Part shown: piece after piece, positions 28,001 to 36,792 of the stretch | Numbering within the stretch: the stretch's first letter is position 1 | Layout: the number at the start of each line of letters is the position of its first letter | Source of the DNA: Methanobacteriota archaeon | Lineage (GTDB): Archaea; Thermoplasmatota; Poseidoniia; Poseidoniales; Thalassarchaeaceae | Reading direction: 5' to 3' | DNA: 57,259 nt | NCBI GenBank assembly: GCA_002725475.1 | Contig: PBPH01000051.1 | Span: 1-57,259 of the forward strand | Notes under the pieces: generated by a model | Told to the model about the DNA's origin: nothing | The model's database searches: none | What the model saw: only the letters and a program-made list of their open reading frames with translations | Translations under genes and position numbers: made by a program

Positions 28001-31000
28001 TCCAGTATGTTTTACAACGATAGAGAGGACAACATCCTCAACTTCTGAATTGCTATGAATCGGAACCTCCTTTTCATCCGAAACCTCTTCCACCACCTCT
28101 TCAGTCTGTTTTGATTCTGTTTCTTGACTTGGAGTCGATATTGTTGGTTCATTTCCTTGGTCGGACATTGTGCAAATGTATGCAATCATATGGTTGAGTG
28201 TCGGGTGTTCTCTTAACTGGAAAGATTCGTCAACAGGTAATGAAAACATTTCTCGTAAATCGGCCATTATTTCAGCCTGTTTTACGGTGTCAATCCCTAA
28301 CTCTCCTTCAAGGTCTTGATCAAGTTCAATAAAATCAGTAGGATAACCGGTATGCTCTGCAACTGTTTTCACAACCTTCACAACAATTTCTTCGTTAGTT
28401 GATTTTGGTATAGTGACTTTACTAACCTCTTCCCGCTTTTCTATAGGGGTAGCCGGGATTTCGTTAGTTTTGATTTCAGTCACATTCTTTTCTTCAATTT
28501 TAGTTACTTTAGTGACAGGTTTAGAGTTTGAATCTGGTGCTGCATCCTGCTTTGTAGGAATCCATTCATCGCCATCCACGCCACCGATTAGATTTTCATC
28601 TGGCGCAACATAAGCGACGAGTTTTCTTTCTAAAATACGAGTAACAATGTCGCCTCCAACTTGCGTCCTTGTCCAATTCTCGACACTTTCCTTATCGATT
28701 CTATTTGTTGTTCGAGCAATTCTCTTGAACAATGTTAGAGCAATCTGGCTTCCAAATCCAGCAGCATGTCGGAACATGTATTCGATGTCATAAGAACCAC
28801 CTACTGAGAGCCTCAGATTACCAAGTTCTGGATCCGGCTGCTTGAAATTTGCAATAGGTGGCAGGCGTCCAGATGCTAATCCATACAACCCTGTAGCATC
28901 TTCAATTCCCACCCCCATAGGATGTCCCGTGAAACCTTTCGTATTGGTAATAATTAGATCATCAGCCGATGTACCGAAAGCACCTCTTAATGATTCGACT
29001 TCAGCAGCTGCAGAACCACCACGGGGTGGAGTAAATGGTTCATGCGACATGAAAGTTGTTTGTCGGGCGATTTCGTGTCGGTCAATCCCCCAATCTTTCT
29101 CCATCTTTGATACAAACTCTTCGAAAGTAGTGGCTACGTGATTAACATCTAGTCGAGTGGGGTGGAATGCAGAATTACCAATATGGGCACCAAGTAATTC
29201 CGCATATGGTATAATTCCTCTATCGGAGGCATGTGACGATTTTTCTATTACAAACGCCGCACCACCCATCCCAAGTAACATTCCGTTTCTACGTACATCA
29301 AATGGTAGAGCAACATCCTCTACGACATTACCCATTGAGTGTGCCCCAGCTGCAGCAAAACCAGTACCAATCCATTCCATCAAGTCATCACCAGTTGAGT
29401 CATCCCCGCTAATGACAATGACTCTGTCACATCTTCCCGATGACAACCAATCCTCAGCAATAGCAAAGGCGGCTGGTGTTGATGCGCAAGCGTTGTTTAT
29501 CGCTGCATTTGGCCCTCTTGCTCCTATCCATTGAGCAAATTGTGCATGCCCCATTGTTAGAACTTGTAGCAGAAATTTTCGATCAAAAGTACCATCTTCA
29601 TCAGCCCCATTGTTTTGTGCATGGCGCATTGCCATGGCCAAACCAGGCCAAACGGACGCGAATACAACACCAGTACGCTCTTTGATTGTAGATGGGAGGT
29701 TCCAACCTCTCACAAGTCGTTTGCCAGCACTACTCGATTGCTCAACGGGAATTAATGGCAAACCTGCATCTTTCAACGCTTCAAGTCCAGCAGCGAAAGA
29801 AAGAGTCGTTGATACATCCATTGCTGCTACAATCTTGGGATCAATTCCATATTGTTCTGACAAATCAAAATATCCGCCAATTCCTGCGAGTTGAGGTATA
29901 GTGTCAAATGAATCACAAGGAACAAATTCAGCTCTACCATCCTTATGTTTCACAATTCTAACGATGTTTTTATCGAGTAATTTCAATTTGGTTTCTTCAG
30001 GAAGTTCGCTTATGAAATTCTCTCCAGCAATTATTCTTTCTAGCGCATCATCACTAAACACCTCATCCATTCCTGGAAGTCCTAGACTAATTCCAGTAAC
30101 AACATAAGGGTTGATTTGTCGTTCCACAATTGAATTGCTTGCTAATGAAGTTCCCCCCCCTATTTGCTTGACCTTTTTTGTGAAACTAGGGGGTGGTGTC
30201 GTAACCCATTCGACAAGCGCTGATAACGTAGTTAGAGAATCATCAATTGGATGTTTTACAGATGATTCAGAAGAGATTCTGCCAAGTAATTGTGCTAGGC
30301 CCTCTCCAAATATTCCGAGAGTAGTTAGTTCTAATTCTCCTTTTATCATTCGAGCAGGGTACCCACAAACATCTGAAATTCGGTCTGCTAAATAACCTTC
30401 AACATCATCTTCCTGTTCGATTAATTGATTGGTTTGAATTTTGGTAGTAAGTGTAGGTGATTCTATGGTAGGGAAAGGCCTTGAGCGAGTACGCAGTTCT
30501 TCCCATTCTGAACTAGTGATTACTGATTCTTTTGGTAATCCTAAATTCTTCTGCCCCCAAACCTCTATTGGTCCAGCACGGAAACCTTCAGTCAATCTCA
30601 AAGAATCATGAGCATGCATTTCAGATTGTCTTCCCGACAGAGAACAGATGGCTAGAGATGAAAGGAATGATGCCACCCCTCCTACCTTTGGATGGTTCGT
30701 GTTAGTCACAACGAATGGGCGCCCCCCCTCTGATGATGCATTTTCATCCAATATTTGCTCAGCAAATAGAGCCAGGGCTCGTTTCGGTCCGACCTCCATA
30801 AAGAGCCTCCCTCCGCTTTCATACATTGTACGAATCTGTTTGGTCCATTCTACGGCCGAAGACATCTGAGGGGCTAACTGCCCCAGAATCGCCTGTTGAA
30901 CCGATTGATTCTGTTCCAATATTTCTGGATAGAAATTACCATCATAGTTTGCAGTGATTGGAATAGATGGAAGTGAAAGTTCTAAATCTTCAAGAAATTG

Positions 31001-33544
31001 CCTTAGCGGCTCATTAGCAGGGGCAACTATCTTTGAATGGAAAGCATGACTTGTCTGTAACTTTACACATTGTACATTTAATTCGGCAAATCTTCTAATT
31101 GCTTCGTTCATAGATTCTGTATCACCTGCAATAACAGTCATCAATGGAGAATTTTTGTTCGCAGCTATCACATATCCATCTATTGAATTTATCACCTCTT
31201 CAACTCTTTCAATAGGTGCTGTAACACTTGCCATAATCCCTTGATCAGGGACATCTACGTTACCCATTTCAGTCCCTCGAGCAGCAGCAGCTCTCAGAGC
31301 GTCATGGAATTTTAGAATCCCCGCAACCATCAATGCTGCATACTCGCCAAGGCTATGTCCAGCAACCATGTCAGGCTCAATTCCATGTTCAAGAAGAAGG
31401 CGATAGAGTGCTAAGTCTGCAGTCAGCATCGCAGGCTGAGTATATTCTGTCTGTTTCAATTTCTCTTCTGCAATTCTTGCATCCTCTTCTGAAAGATTTT
31501 CTCTTAGCACAAACTCAGAGAGAGTCTCCCCACCTAGGATTTCTATCATAGTGCGGTCCGCTTCAATCCATGTTTCACCCACAACTTCAAATCTCTTTGA
31601 CAAATCTAGTGTCATCCCAACATATTGGCTACCTTGCCCCGGAAACATCTGTACAAGTTTAGCATCAGGGGTGAGAGGTGGGTCATCTGTAATGAATACC
31701 ATCTGTTTTGCGAGGAAAGCCCATTTTGATTTATCAGACAGATTATCTTCAAGTAAATTCAGTCTCTTCTCCAATTGCGCCCAACTTGTGGCAACTACAC
31801 CACATCGGACACCTTCGGCTTTGAATCCATTAGATAGTGCAGATAATGCAACTGAAAGCCGCCGCCCCTCTGGAGAGTCATCAAAAGTTGGTGAAGATGG
31901 GGCAAGAAGCGCAATTTTGGCCATAGTGATTTCATCAGATAGTAAATCTAGAGTAGGAGCATTGAGTAATAGTAATCCACCTTCAATTTCTTTCAATTCA
32001 TCGTGTGTCATTGAAGGTTTGGCGTTTTGATCAAGAACACTGGCAGCAGAAGGTGGCTTGGATTCACTGGTTTTAGAAAGTTCAATTTCATTCACCATTT
32101 TCAGATGATATTCAGGATCATATTGTTCTAGGGTACAATGGAAATTGGTCCCTCCAAATCCGAACGATGAAATTCCTGCTCTTCTGGGTATTCCTGATTG
32201 GGGCGGTGGCCATTCACTGGCCATTGTTGGAACAAAGAATGGGATTTCGTCCCAGTTAACCGAAGTATTTGGCTGTTCAAAACCCGCAGACGGAGGAATA
32301 GTCCTATGATGAAGTGAAAGACAGGCCTTGAGTAACCCTACCATTCCAGCGGCCGCCTTCAAATGACCGATTTGACTTTTTACAGAACCAACAGCCACGT
32401 TATCTCCACCACTTTTCTCTGAGAAAATCTCTGCCAAAGCAGAGAGTTCAGTCGCATCACCTACTTTCGTACTTGTTCCATGAGCCTCAATCAATTCAAC
32501 AGATGATGCAGAGTAACCAGCTTGTTGGTAGGCACGTATTACTGCTTGTTTCTGACCTCTTATCGAGGGTGCTGTAATTCCCTTTCCTCTTCCGTCGCTA
32601 GAAGCACCAATTCCTCTAATAACACTGTAAATAACATCTCCATCACTTATTGCATCTTCCAGCCGTTTGAGGACAATACAACCAGCCCCTTCGCCCATTA
32701 CAAAACCATTAGCACGTGCATCAAACGGGCGTGAATGAATGGGCGATAATGCTCCAATAGCGGAGAATTTTGCATATGTTCCTGGATCCATGGTACAATC
32801 GCTGGCACCACATAGCATTACATCTGTCTGGCCTGTTTGTAGCATTTGACAAGCAGAAACTAGTGCTGCAAAGGTACTTGCACAAGCAGCATCAGCACTG
32901 AAGTTAGGTCCTTGTAAATCAAGAAGGTTTGCAACTCTTCCAGCAACTACATTTGCCAATTCACCAGGCATTGTATCCTCATCAATTCGAGGTTTTCCTT
33001 GAGTAATTGATTCTTTGAATTGCTTAATTTCTTCTTCAGGCATCCCCGCTTCAACAGCTTTCCTTGCAAATTGATCGGCATAGATTCGGTGACTAGACAT
33101 CACTCGATTCTCTCCACCTAGGGCATTAGCAAATATGACGCCACATCTCTCATTTGGCAACTCAAGCCGTTTTCTTTCACCAAGATAACCAGCATCTTCT
33201 AGTGCAGAGGCGGACACCTCAACTGCCCATAATTGAGTATCATCAATTTGTTCAAGTGTGCCTGGTGGCTGTTTCCATCTTCGCCAATCAAACTCAAAAT
33301 TCTCTATAAATGCCCCAATTTTTGAGTACGTCTTGTTTTCTAACACATTACCGGGTTCCCCTTCAACCCAGAAGTCATCAGTATTCCATCTATCATGTGG
33401 TACTTCTTTAATCGAAACATGTGCATTAATCACATTATCCCAGAATTTGTCAATATCTGGTGCGTCTGGCAGTAGTGCTGATACACCAACGATTGCAATC
33501 GGTGAGAATGATTGCTGGGGCTTTTCTTCAAGTTGGTTACTCAT
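25088..33544 (-). CDS. Multidomain iterative fatty-acid/polyketide synthase (PUFA-synthase-like)
   Basis: 2818 residues. Domains in order: KS (Cys in DAACASTFAA, about 220; HGTSTKVGD; KSQIGHLK). AT (GQGSQ about 635; GHSLGEY about 730; SHAFHS typical of malonyl transfer). An ACP-like remnant (about 1050-1110). A second KS (NNACASTPAA about 1350; later MSHEPF and TGHPMG). Two ACPs (GIDTVKQ about 1750 and 1868). A KR with SGGGTGVT (about 2205) and S-Y-N residues (TSIAGRFG, DYAAANC, about 2400). A DH with DHAIDGVPYHPG (about 2541). No enoyl reductase is visible; the adjacent FabI-like gene could provide it. The start is behind GAGGTT. The product, fatty acid or polyketide, cannot be read from sequence. 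Confidence 0.92.
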   Translation of the reverse strand: MSNQLEEKPQQSFSPIAIVGVSALLPDAPDIDKFWDNVINAHVSIKEVPHDRWNTDDFWVEGEPGNVLENKTYSKIGAFIENFEFDWRRWKQPPGTLEQIDDTQLWAVEVSASALEDAGYLGERKRLELPNERCGVIFANALGGENRVMSSHRIYADQFARKAVEAGMPEEEIKQFKESITQGKPRIDEDTMPGELANVVAGRVANLLDLQGPNFSADAACASTFAALVSACQMLQTGQTDVMLCGASDCTMDPGTYAKFSAIGALSPIHSRPFDARANGFVMGEGAGCIVLKRLEDAISDGDVIYSVIRGIGASSDGRGKGITAPSIRGQKQAVIRAYQQAGYSASSVELIEAHGTSTKVGDATELSALAEIFSEKSGGDNVAVGSVKSQIGHLKAAAGMVGLLKACLSLHHRTIPPSAGFEQPNTSVNWDEIPFFVPTMASEWPPPQSGIPRRAGISSFGFGGTNFHCTLEQYDPEYHLKMVNEIELSKTSESKPPSAASVLDQNAKPSMTHDELKEIEGGLLLLNAPTLDLLSDEITMAKIALLAPSSPTFDDSPEGRRLSVALSALSNGFKAEGVRCGVVATSWAQLEKRLNLLEDNLSDKSKWAFLAKQMVFITDDPPLTPDAKLVQMFPGQGSQYVGMTLDLSKRFEVVGETWIEADRTMIEILGGETLSEFVLRENLSEEDARIAEEKLKQTEYTQPAMLTADLALYRLLLEHGIEPDMVAGHSLGEYAALMVAGILKFHDALRAAAARGTEMGNVDVPDQGIMASVTAPIERVEEVINSIDGYVIAANKNSPLMTVIAGDTESMNEAIRRFAELNVQCVKLQTSHAFHSKIVAPANEPLRQFLEDLELSLPSIPITANYDGNFYPEILEQNQSVQQAILGQLAPQMSSAVEWTKQIRTMYESGGRLFMEVGPKRALALFAEQILDENASSEGGRPFVVTNTNHPKVGGVASFLSSLAICSLSGRQSEMHAHDSLRLTEGFRAGPIEVWGQKNLGLPKESVITSSEWEELRTRSRPFPTIESPTLTTKIQTNQLIEQEDDVEGYLADRISDVCGYPARMIKGELELTTLGIFGEGLAQLLGRISSESSVKHPIDDSLTTLSALVEWVTTPPPSFTKKVKQIGGGTSLASNSIVERQINPYVVTGISLGLPGMDEVFSDDALERIIAGENFISELPEETKLKLLDKNIVRIVKHKDGRAEFVPCDSFDTIPQLAGIGGYFDLSEQYGIDPKIVAAMDVSTTLSFAAGLEALKDAGLPLIPVEQSSSAGKRLVRGWNLPSTIKERTGVVFASVWPGLAMAMRHAQNNGADEDGTFDRKFLLQVLTMGHAQFAQWIGARGPNAAINNACASTPAAFAIAEDWLSSGRCDRVIVISGDDSTGDDLMEWIGTGFAAAGAHSMGNVVEDVALPFDVRRNGMLLGMGGAAFVIEKSSHASDRGIIPYAELLGAHIGNSAFHPTRLDVNHVATTFEEFVSKMEKDWGIDRHEIARQTTFMSHEPFTPPRGGSAAAEVESLRGAFGTSADDLIITNTKGFTGHPMGVGIEDATGLYGLASGRLPPIANFKQPDPELGNLRLSVGGSYDIEYMFRHAAGFGSQIALTLFKRIARTTNRIDKESVENWTRTQVGGDIVTRILERKLVAYVAPDENLIGGVDGDEWIPTKQDAAPDSNSKPVTKVTKIEEKNVTEIKTNEIPATPIEKREEVSKVTIPKSTNEEIVVKVVKTVAEHTGYPTDFIELDQDLEGELGIDTVKQAEIMADLREMFSLPVDESFQLREHPTLNHMIAYICTMSDQGNEPTISTPSQETESKQTEEVVEEVSDEKEVPIHSNSEVEDVVLSIVVKHTGYPEDFLELDQDLEGELGIDTVKQAEIMADCREQFSLPVDESFQLRDYPTLAHMISYIISMSVGIPQNQAKIENDDNDETVDEIELPEQDVVENTMENVVDEIGVRRWVVEVEEAELNEPAPIEMKGSYLIVTDDSWGLGDAICQELEMAGTEAVRLMLDPSIKSKIRVEKDGEVDIIRLDPGNEAHLSQFGAILAPLDVVGVIHTAPCTLAGMAWAEVTSRQQTQMVCHGLFGVLRIIDGKLAERDDGIVCSVSALDGRHGNGGHRFNALGAGAHGIVKSYGRERPNIRSRAIDVAPELLVDASSLANTILEEINQMGPRELGIDADGRRWAVCIYDEPHESERKSLQSDDVLLVSGGGTGVTSACMVGLAEANLDVGVHFALLGRTKLDDSLVSKISAGDEELQQMKMSLREQLQEGAEKVTIVEWEREWARVTRSIDIHKTLHSIRESGNTASYHSCDITDGKQIRKVLKKLKKKRGAVTGIIHGAGIEDSKLVADKQWSTFSQVMAVKVDGWQALVNAVKDYSSELRYCCVFTSIAGRFGNAGQTDYAAANCILDAEMSRLAHTENEPQGVALAWTGWRDVGMATRGSIEKVFEEAGIETVSVENGVNLFVDEVMCGGKRKVVIAGQLGVLNDDGSDRKPPQRLSPEVSALMEDAKRFPFVEKIVSHEDFDQLTYECTLDVNRYPFLIDHAIDGVPYHPGVMALEMFAEAAQLLWPPCTVIGFNDVKFGLPVKLLHDEQKVRVVANFSKQDDDNVWISCHLESDLINKSGETFGEPRVHHEGIVRMLKVGADRGLLHLPSIGIPAQDGTPDNPDFIYKRFFHGPKFQSHGGIICGCQIEEMQGIDGIALNRNQLPDTNLFADGMMKLEAQPMLIEACFQNAGMAAMEVDELQSLPIGIDHVELIRKSEKNDTLRIRTLRIGGDEGGITNHDGLIINQNGKPVLALNGLRLKGMAPLSDAEKFTLNRN

Positions 33545-33553
33545 GGTATAACC

Positions 33554-34345
33554 TCAATCTGATATGCTATCCGGTACCATCGTGCTTGAATATCCAGCAT
33601 CTACGTGAATAATCTGTCCTGTGACCCCTGATGAAAGCGGTGAGGCAAGCCAAACAGCGCAGCCGGCAACATCCTTCTGATTCACATTTCTTCGAAGTGA
33701 TGAATTTCTCTCGACATGATTTAGGATGTCATCAAACCCTGGAATTCCACTAGCAGCGAGTGTTTGAATCGGCCCGGGTGAAATGGCATTTACTCGATGT
33801 CCTTCGGGACCAATATGATTGGCTAATTCGCGTGTCCAAGCCTCCAGCGCTGCTTTTGCAATACTCATCACCCCATAGTTTGGAACCCAGCGTGTAGATG
33901 CAGCATAGGTTAGAGTGATTGTAGAAGAGTTGGGTGCAAGGTGTGGTAAAGCATGGCGCATTACTCTCTGTAATGAGTGAGCACTAACCGTCATTGCGAT
34001 GTTCATAGGCTCATTTTCAGCAAAAAGTATTGGTCTGTCGAAACATTCCCTTGGAGCGAATCCTATTGCGTGAATTACAATGTCAGCCTTAGCCCCAGGA
34101 TTCTCAGCTTGCCATTCTGTGAAGAATTCAGCAGTCAACTCATTGGTAGAAACATCGATTGGATAGAATGCCTCAATGGCATCTAAATTCTCTTTCAATT
34201 GGAAAACACGACTCATAAAACGTCTCTGAAAACCAAGAATTAGTTTGCAACCAGCAGCTGCTAATTGTTCGCAAATTGCCCATGCGATGCTTTCCTCACT
34301 AGCGACGCCAAACACTAGTGCAGTCTTTCCCTCTAGTTCCAACAT
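33554..34345 (-). CDS. FabI-like enoyl-[acyl-carrier-protein] reductase (SDR family)
   Basis: 263 residues from ATG 34345, behind AGGTGG; a frame reaching 34429 adds 28 unlikely residues. The cofactor region is ELEGKTALVFGVASEESIAW, the FabI variant of the Rossmann motif. IHAIGFAP follows, then TYAASTRWVPNYGVMSIAKAA with the Tyr-x6-Lys spacing of enoyl reductases. The C-terminal NAISPGPIQTLAASGIPGF is also FabI-like. The enzyme would reduce trans-2-enoyl-ACP to acyl-ACP. It ends only 9 bp before the synthase start, and the synthase has no enoyl reductase of its own. Confidence that it is FabI-like rather than another SDR is high but not absolute. Confidence 0.87.
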   Translation of the reverse strand: MLELEGKTALVFGVASEESIAWAICEQLAAAGCKLILGFQRRFMSRVFQLKENLDAIEAFYPIDVSTNELTAEFFTEWQAENPGAKADIVIHAIGFAPRECFDRPILFAENEPMNIAMTVSAHSLQRVMRHALPHLAPNSSTITLTYAASTRWVPNYGVMSIAKAALEAWTRELANHIGPEGHRVNAISPGPIQTLAASGIPGFDDILNHVERNSSLRRNVNQKDVAGCAVWLASPLSSGVTGQIIHVDAGYSSTMVPDSISD

Positions 34346-34495
34346 GAAACCACCTGTTCCTCCCAACATCGATTCGCCGGCGACATCGGCTTCAAGACCT
34401 TTGCCCACTCTGTGAAGTGAATGCATCATTCAGCATAGCATCTATTTTTCCCCAGAAATCTCCAAGAAGTGTGGATTTACACTAATTTAGGGAAA

Positions 34496-35377
34496 TCACA
34501 CATATTCCCCATATAGTGCATCAGGTAAATCAATGTGAATTGCACTAAGGGTGGCCTCAGCATCAATTCCCATCCCAATCAAAGAAGAAGACAACTGTTG
34601 TGTTCTTTTTGGCACAGTCTTCGGTCCTAGTACAGCACCAGGTCTGCGAGGGTCATCCATGTAGTCAGTCTCCATTAAGAAACCCCCTTCATTTTGCCAT
34701 ATTGAATTTACAATGTCTTTAATTGCATCTCGTCCCACAACCACTGAAGAAGTCAAACCGTGAGTGTAATTCTTGCCAATGTTTCCATCAGCATGGTGGT
34801 GGATTGCACCAAATCTGGGAAAGCCAACGCTGTCACAAATTTTTGAAATTTCTTTATTCGTCATTTCCCCATTAGAATCTAAATGAAGCTGTGCAGGTAC
34901 ATTGGCTTGTTTGCACATTCCAAGAATTTCGGTAAGTAACTGATCTGCATGTTGAATCACTTCCTCCCCAACATCCCAATGGGGTCGGCCAACCTCGCCT
35001 ACCCCGACAGCAAGATTTTCATCACAGAATTCTATTGCGATTTCTACTGAAGAAATGTGTAGTTCTCCTGCTACTTCATATCCTAATTCTGCAGTTTGAT
35101 GCATCCAAGCTGCTGGATGTGGGCCAAGAACCACGCGAACTCGTAAATCATGTTCGCTACGTGTGTTCTCTGCCATTTCAATGGTCTCTTCATAGGCCCT
35201 ACGAATTTCATCTTCGTTAAGTGGTAAGTTATTGAAATCTGGTTTGTGAACCAATACTAAATCAGTCCCTCCTGCACGTTTGAAATCGAGTGCTGCATCA
35301 AGATATCTTCCAGCCTTATCTAAATGGAAATGGTTGTCAAGAATAGGGCCACTCCAACGCCCATCTGAGAGATTCAT
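34496..35377 (-). CDS. TatD-like metal-dependent hydrolase
   Basis: 293 residues from ATG 35377, with GGAGG six bases upstream; the GTG at 35383 partly overlaps that site. An amidohydrolase-fold metal site is seen as DNHFHLD near residue 15. GVGEVGRPHWD supplies the metal-bridging Glu, QLHLDS and IHHHADGN supply His residues, and METDYMDDP gives the final Asp. This order is that of TatD-family nucleases and hydrolases; archaeal members of this subtype have no firm substrate. It lies just downstream of the TBP-like gene (15-bp gap) and upstream of the FabI-like gene (150-bp gap). Confidence 0.8.
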   Translation of the reverse strand: MNLSDGRWSGPILDNHFHLDKAGRYLDAALDFKRAGGTDLVLVHKPDFNNLPLNEDEIRRAYEETIEMAENTRSEHDLRVRVVLGPHPAAWMHQTAELGYEVAGELHISSVEIAIEFCDENLAVGVGEVGRPHWDVGEEVIQHADQLLTEILGMCKQANVPAQLHLDSNGEMTNKEISKICDSVGFPRFGAIHHHADGNIGKNYTHGLTSSVVVGRDAIKDIVNSIWQNEGGFLMETDYMDDPRRPGAVLGPKTVPKRTQQLSSSLIGMGIDAEATLSAIHIDLPDALYGEYV

Positions 35378-35392
35378 TTTCACCCTCCAATA

Positions 35393-35998
35393 TCAATCTT
35401 CAACATCGAGAACTTCTTCGGAAATATTTTCGTCAATTTCGTCTTCCTCATGTTTTTTCAGTAAAACTTTAACAAACAACTTTTCAGATTCGAATCTTGT
35501 TCCCCAGTGTGTGGCAGCCATTTCAACGAGATTTTTGTGCCTCGCACCAAGTGAAACGCCCCTACCATTGGAGAAAAACAGAAGATCCATGTCATGCATC
35601 TTATCGTTAATTCGAATACAATCTAGTCTAGAATCCTCCTCAAACTCAGGAAAATATTCTGATACTTGATCAATTCTCAAAGGTTGTCCATAATCAAAAG
35701 ATACGACCAGTGGTCCTTTCTCAGTAGTCAATCCCTCGTCAGCCCTGCCTAGTCTTAGTAACATTTCACGAGCAGCAGCCCATGCAATTTCAGAATGATT
35801 GGTGCCGTGAACAACCAATCTTCCGTCCTGATCGACTAGCAATGTGGCGCGTGGATTCTTAAGAGCTAAAATTACAAATTTACCACTTTTTTTGCCTCCA
35901 AGAGTAGTTATCACCTCTTCAGAGTTGAAAGGTTCTGGTGCCGTGAAACGTATCAATTGATTTTCAACGCGAACTTCAACAGCACTTTTTCTAGCCAT
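35393..35998 (-). CDS. Divergent TATA-box-binding protein (TBP) homologue
   Basis: 201 residues, close to archaeal TBP length. Two related halves are seen: NPRATLLVDQDGRLVVHGTN with AAREMLLRLG in the first, and LLFFSNGRGVSLGARHKNLV in the second, with FDYGQPLRIDQVSEYF between. The pattern follows TBP's direct repeat and saddle fold. Several usual residues, for example the PGL/PK stretch in the second half, are replaced, so DNA contact may be altered. The C-terminus is acidic (DEIDENISEEVLDVED). GGAGG for this gene lies upstream, within the end of the preceding gene (2-bp gap). It may be the main TBP or a specialised paralogue. Confidence 0.7.
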   Translation of the reverse strand: MARKSAVEVRVENQLIRFTAPEPFNSEEVITTLGGKKSGKFVILALKNPRATLLVDQDGRLVVHGTNHSEIAWAAAREMLLRLGRADEGLTTEKGPLVVSFDYGQPLRIDQVSEYFPEFEEDSRLDCIRINDKMHDMDLLFFSNGRGVSLGARHKNLVEMAATHWGTRFESEKLFVKVLLKKHEEDEIDENISEEVLDVED

Positions 35999-36000
35999 AA

Positions 36001-36783
36001 TTAGTCCTCCACATCAACCGCTTCAAAACTCTCCACCTCGGGGTTAGTCTTGAGCGTTGCGAGTACATCTTTCATCCAATCCTGATAGATAGGAACCATC
36101 AAAATTGCAGATTCTTTGTTAATTGTCAAATCAGCCAATGCCCCTCTAAGGCGGGCAGCGAACCTAAGATTTCTAGTATCACGAAGTTGTTTATTCAACA
36201 TTGATTCAGAGCATCTCCACCAAGCAGCAGCAAGTCCTGCGCAAATTGCGATTTCTTCAGAAGAATCTTTGACACTAGGTTCGGTAACATCTGACTGAAC
36301 GCCTTTCCAAGTTTTTCTAAATCTTCTCCGTGCGAATAAATGACCAATCATTCGTGATAATTTGCTTGCTTCATCTACCACCTCTAGTGACCAGTTCAAC
36401 CACTCTTCATCATCAGCCCCTGGTTCCAAAAAATACGTTGGCAAACCACTTTTTTTTGCTAGATTCACCAAACGAAAAGGCTCAGGATCTGGTAATTTCG
36501 CGGCCCTTATATCTTCAAGTAATTGCATTTTCATTAACATCCTAGAAAAGTCCCCCCCTCCATGAATTGCTAACATTGTTGCAGAGCCCTTTCCATTCTT
36601 TTCCATTTGAGATTCTTCTTCCCATATTTCTTGTTCATCTGGGTGAAGTAATAGGGCGAGTCCGTCCCAATCATCTCTTGGCCGCAATTCTCTAGGAGAA
36701 ACCATTGTTGGGATATAGGGGTAGAAACGGATGGTTCCGCCGTTGGGGTCGTTCCAATCAACAGACTTCCATGGCCAAGTCAC
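36001..36783 (-). CDS. Hypothetical protein in the TBP / acyl-CoA dehydrogenase cluster
   Basis: 260 residues from a GTG at 36783 behind GAGGTGG. I do not recognise the family. It is soluble, Trp-rich at the N-terminus (MTWPWKSVDWNDPNGG), with a Gly-rich AIHGGGDFSRMLMKMQLLED, a basic RRRFRKTWKG and a C-terminal RFAARLRGALADLTINKESA followed by ILMVPIY. The C-terminal part faintly recalls TraB-type proteins, but I would not assert that. The gene is tightly packed between acyl-CoA dehydrogenase (9-bp gap) and TBP (2-bp gap) and so probably is co-transcribed with both. Confidence 0.6.
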   Translation of the reverse strand: MTWPWKSVDWNDPNGGTIRFYPYIPTMVSPRELRPRDDWDGLALLLHPDEQEIWEEESQMEKNGKGSATMLAIHGGGDFSRMLMKMQLLEDIRAAKLPDPEPFRLVNLAKKSGLPTYFLEPGADDEEWLNWSLEVVDEASKLSRMIGHLFARRRFRKTWKGVQSDVTEPSVKDSSEEIAICAGLAAAWWRCSESMLNKQLRDTRNLRFAARLRGALADLTINKESAILMVPIYQDWMKDVLATLKTNPEVESFEAVDVED

Positions 36784-36792
36784 TCAACCACC

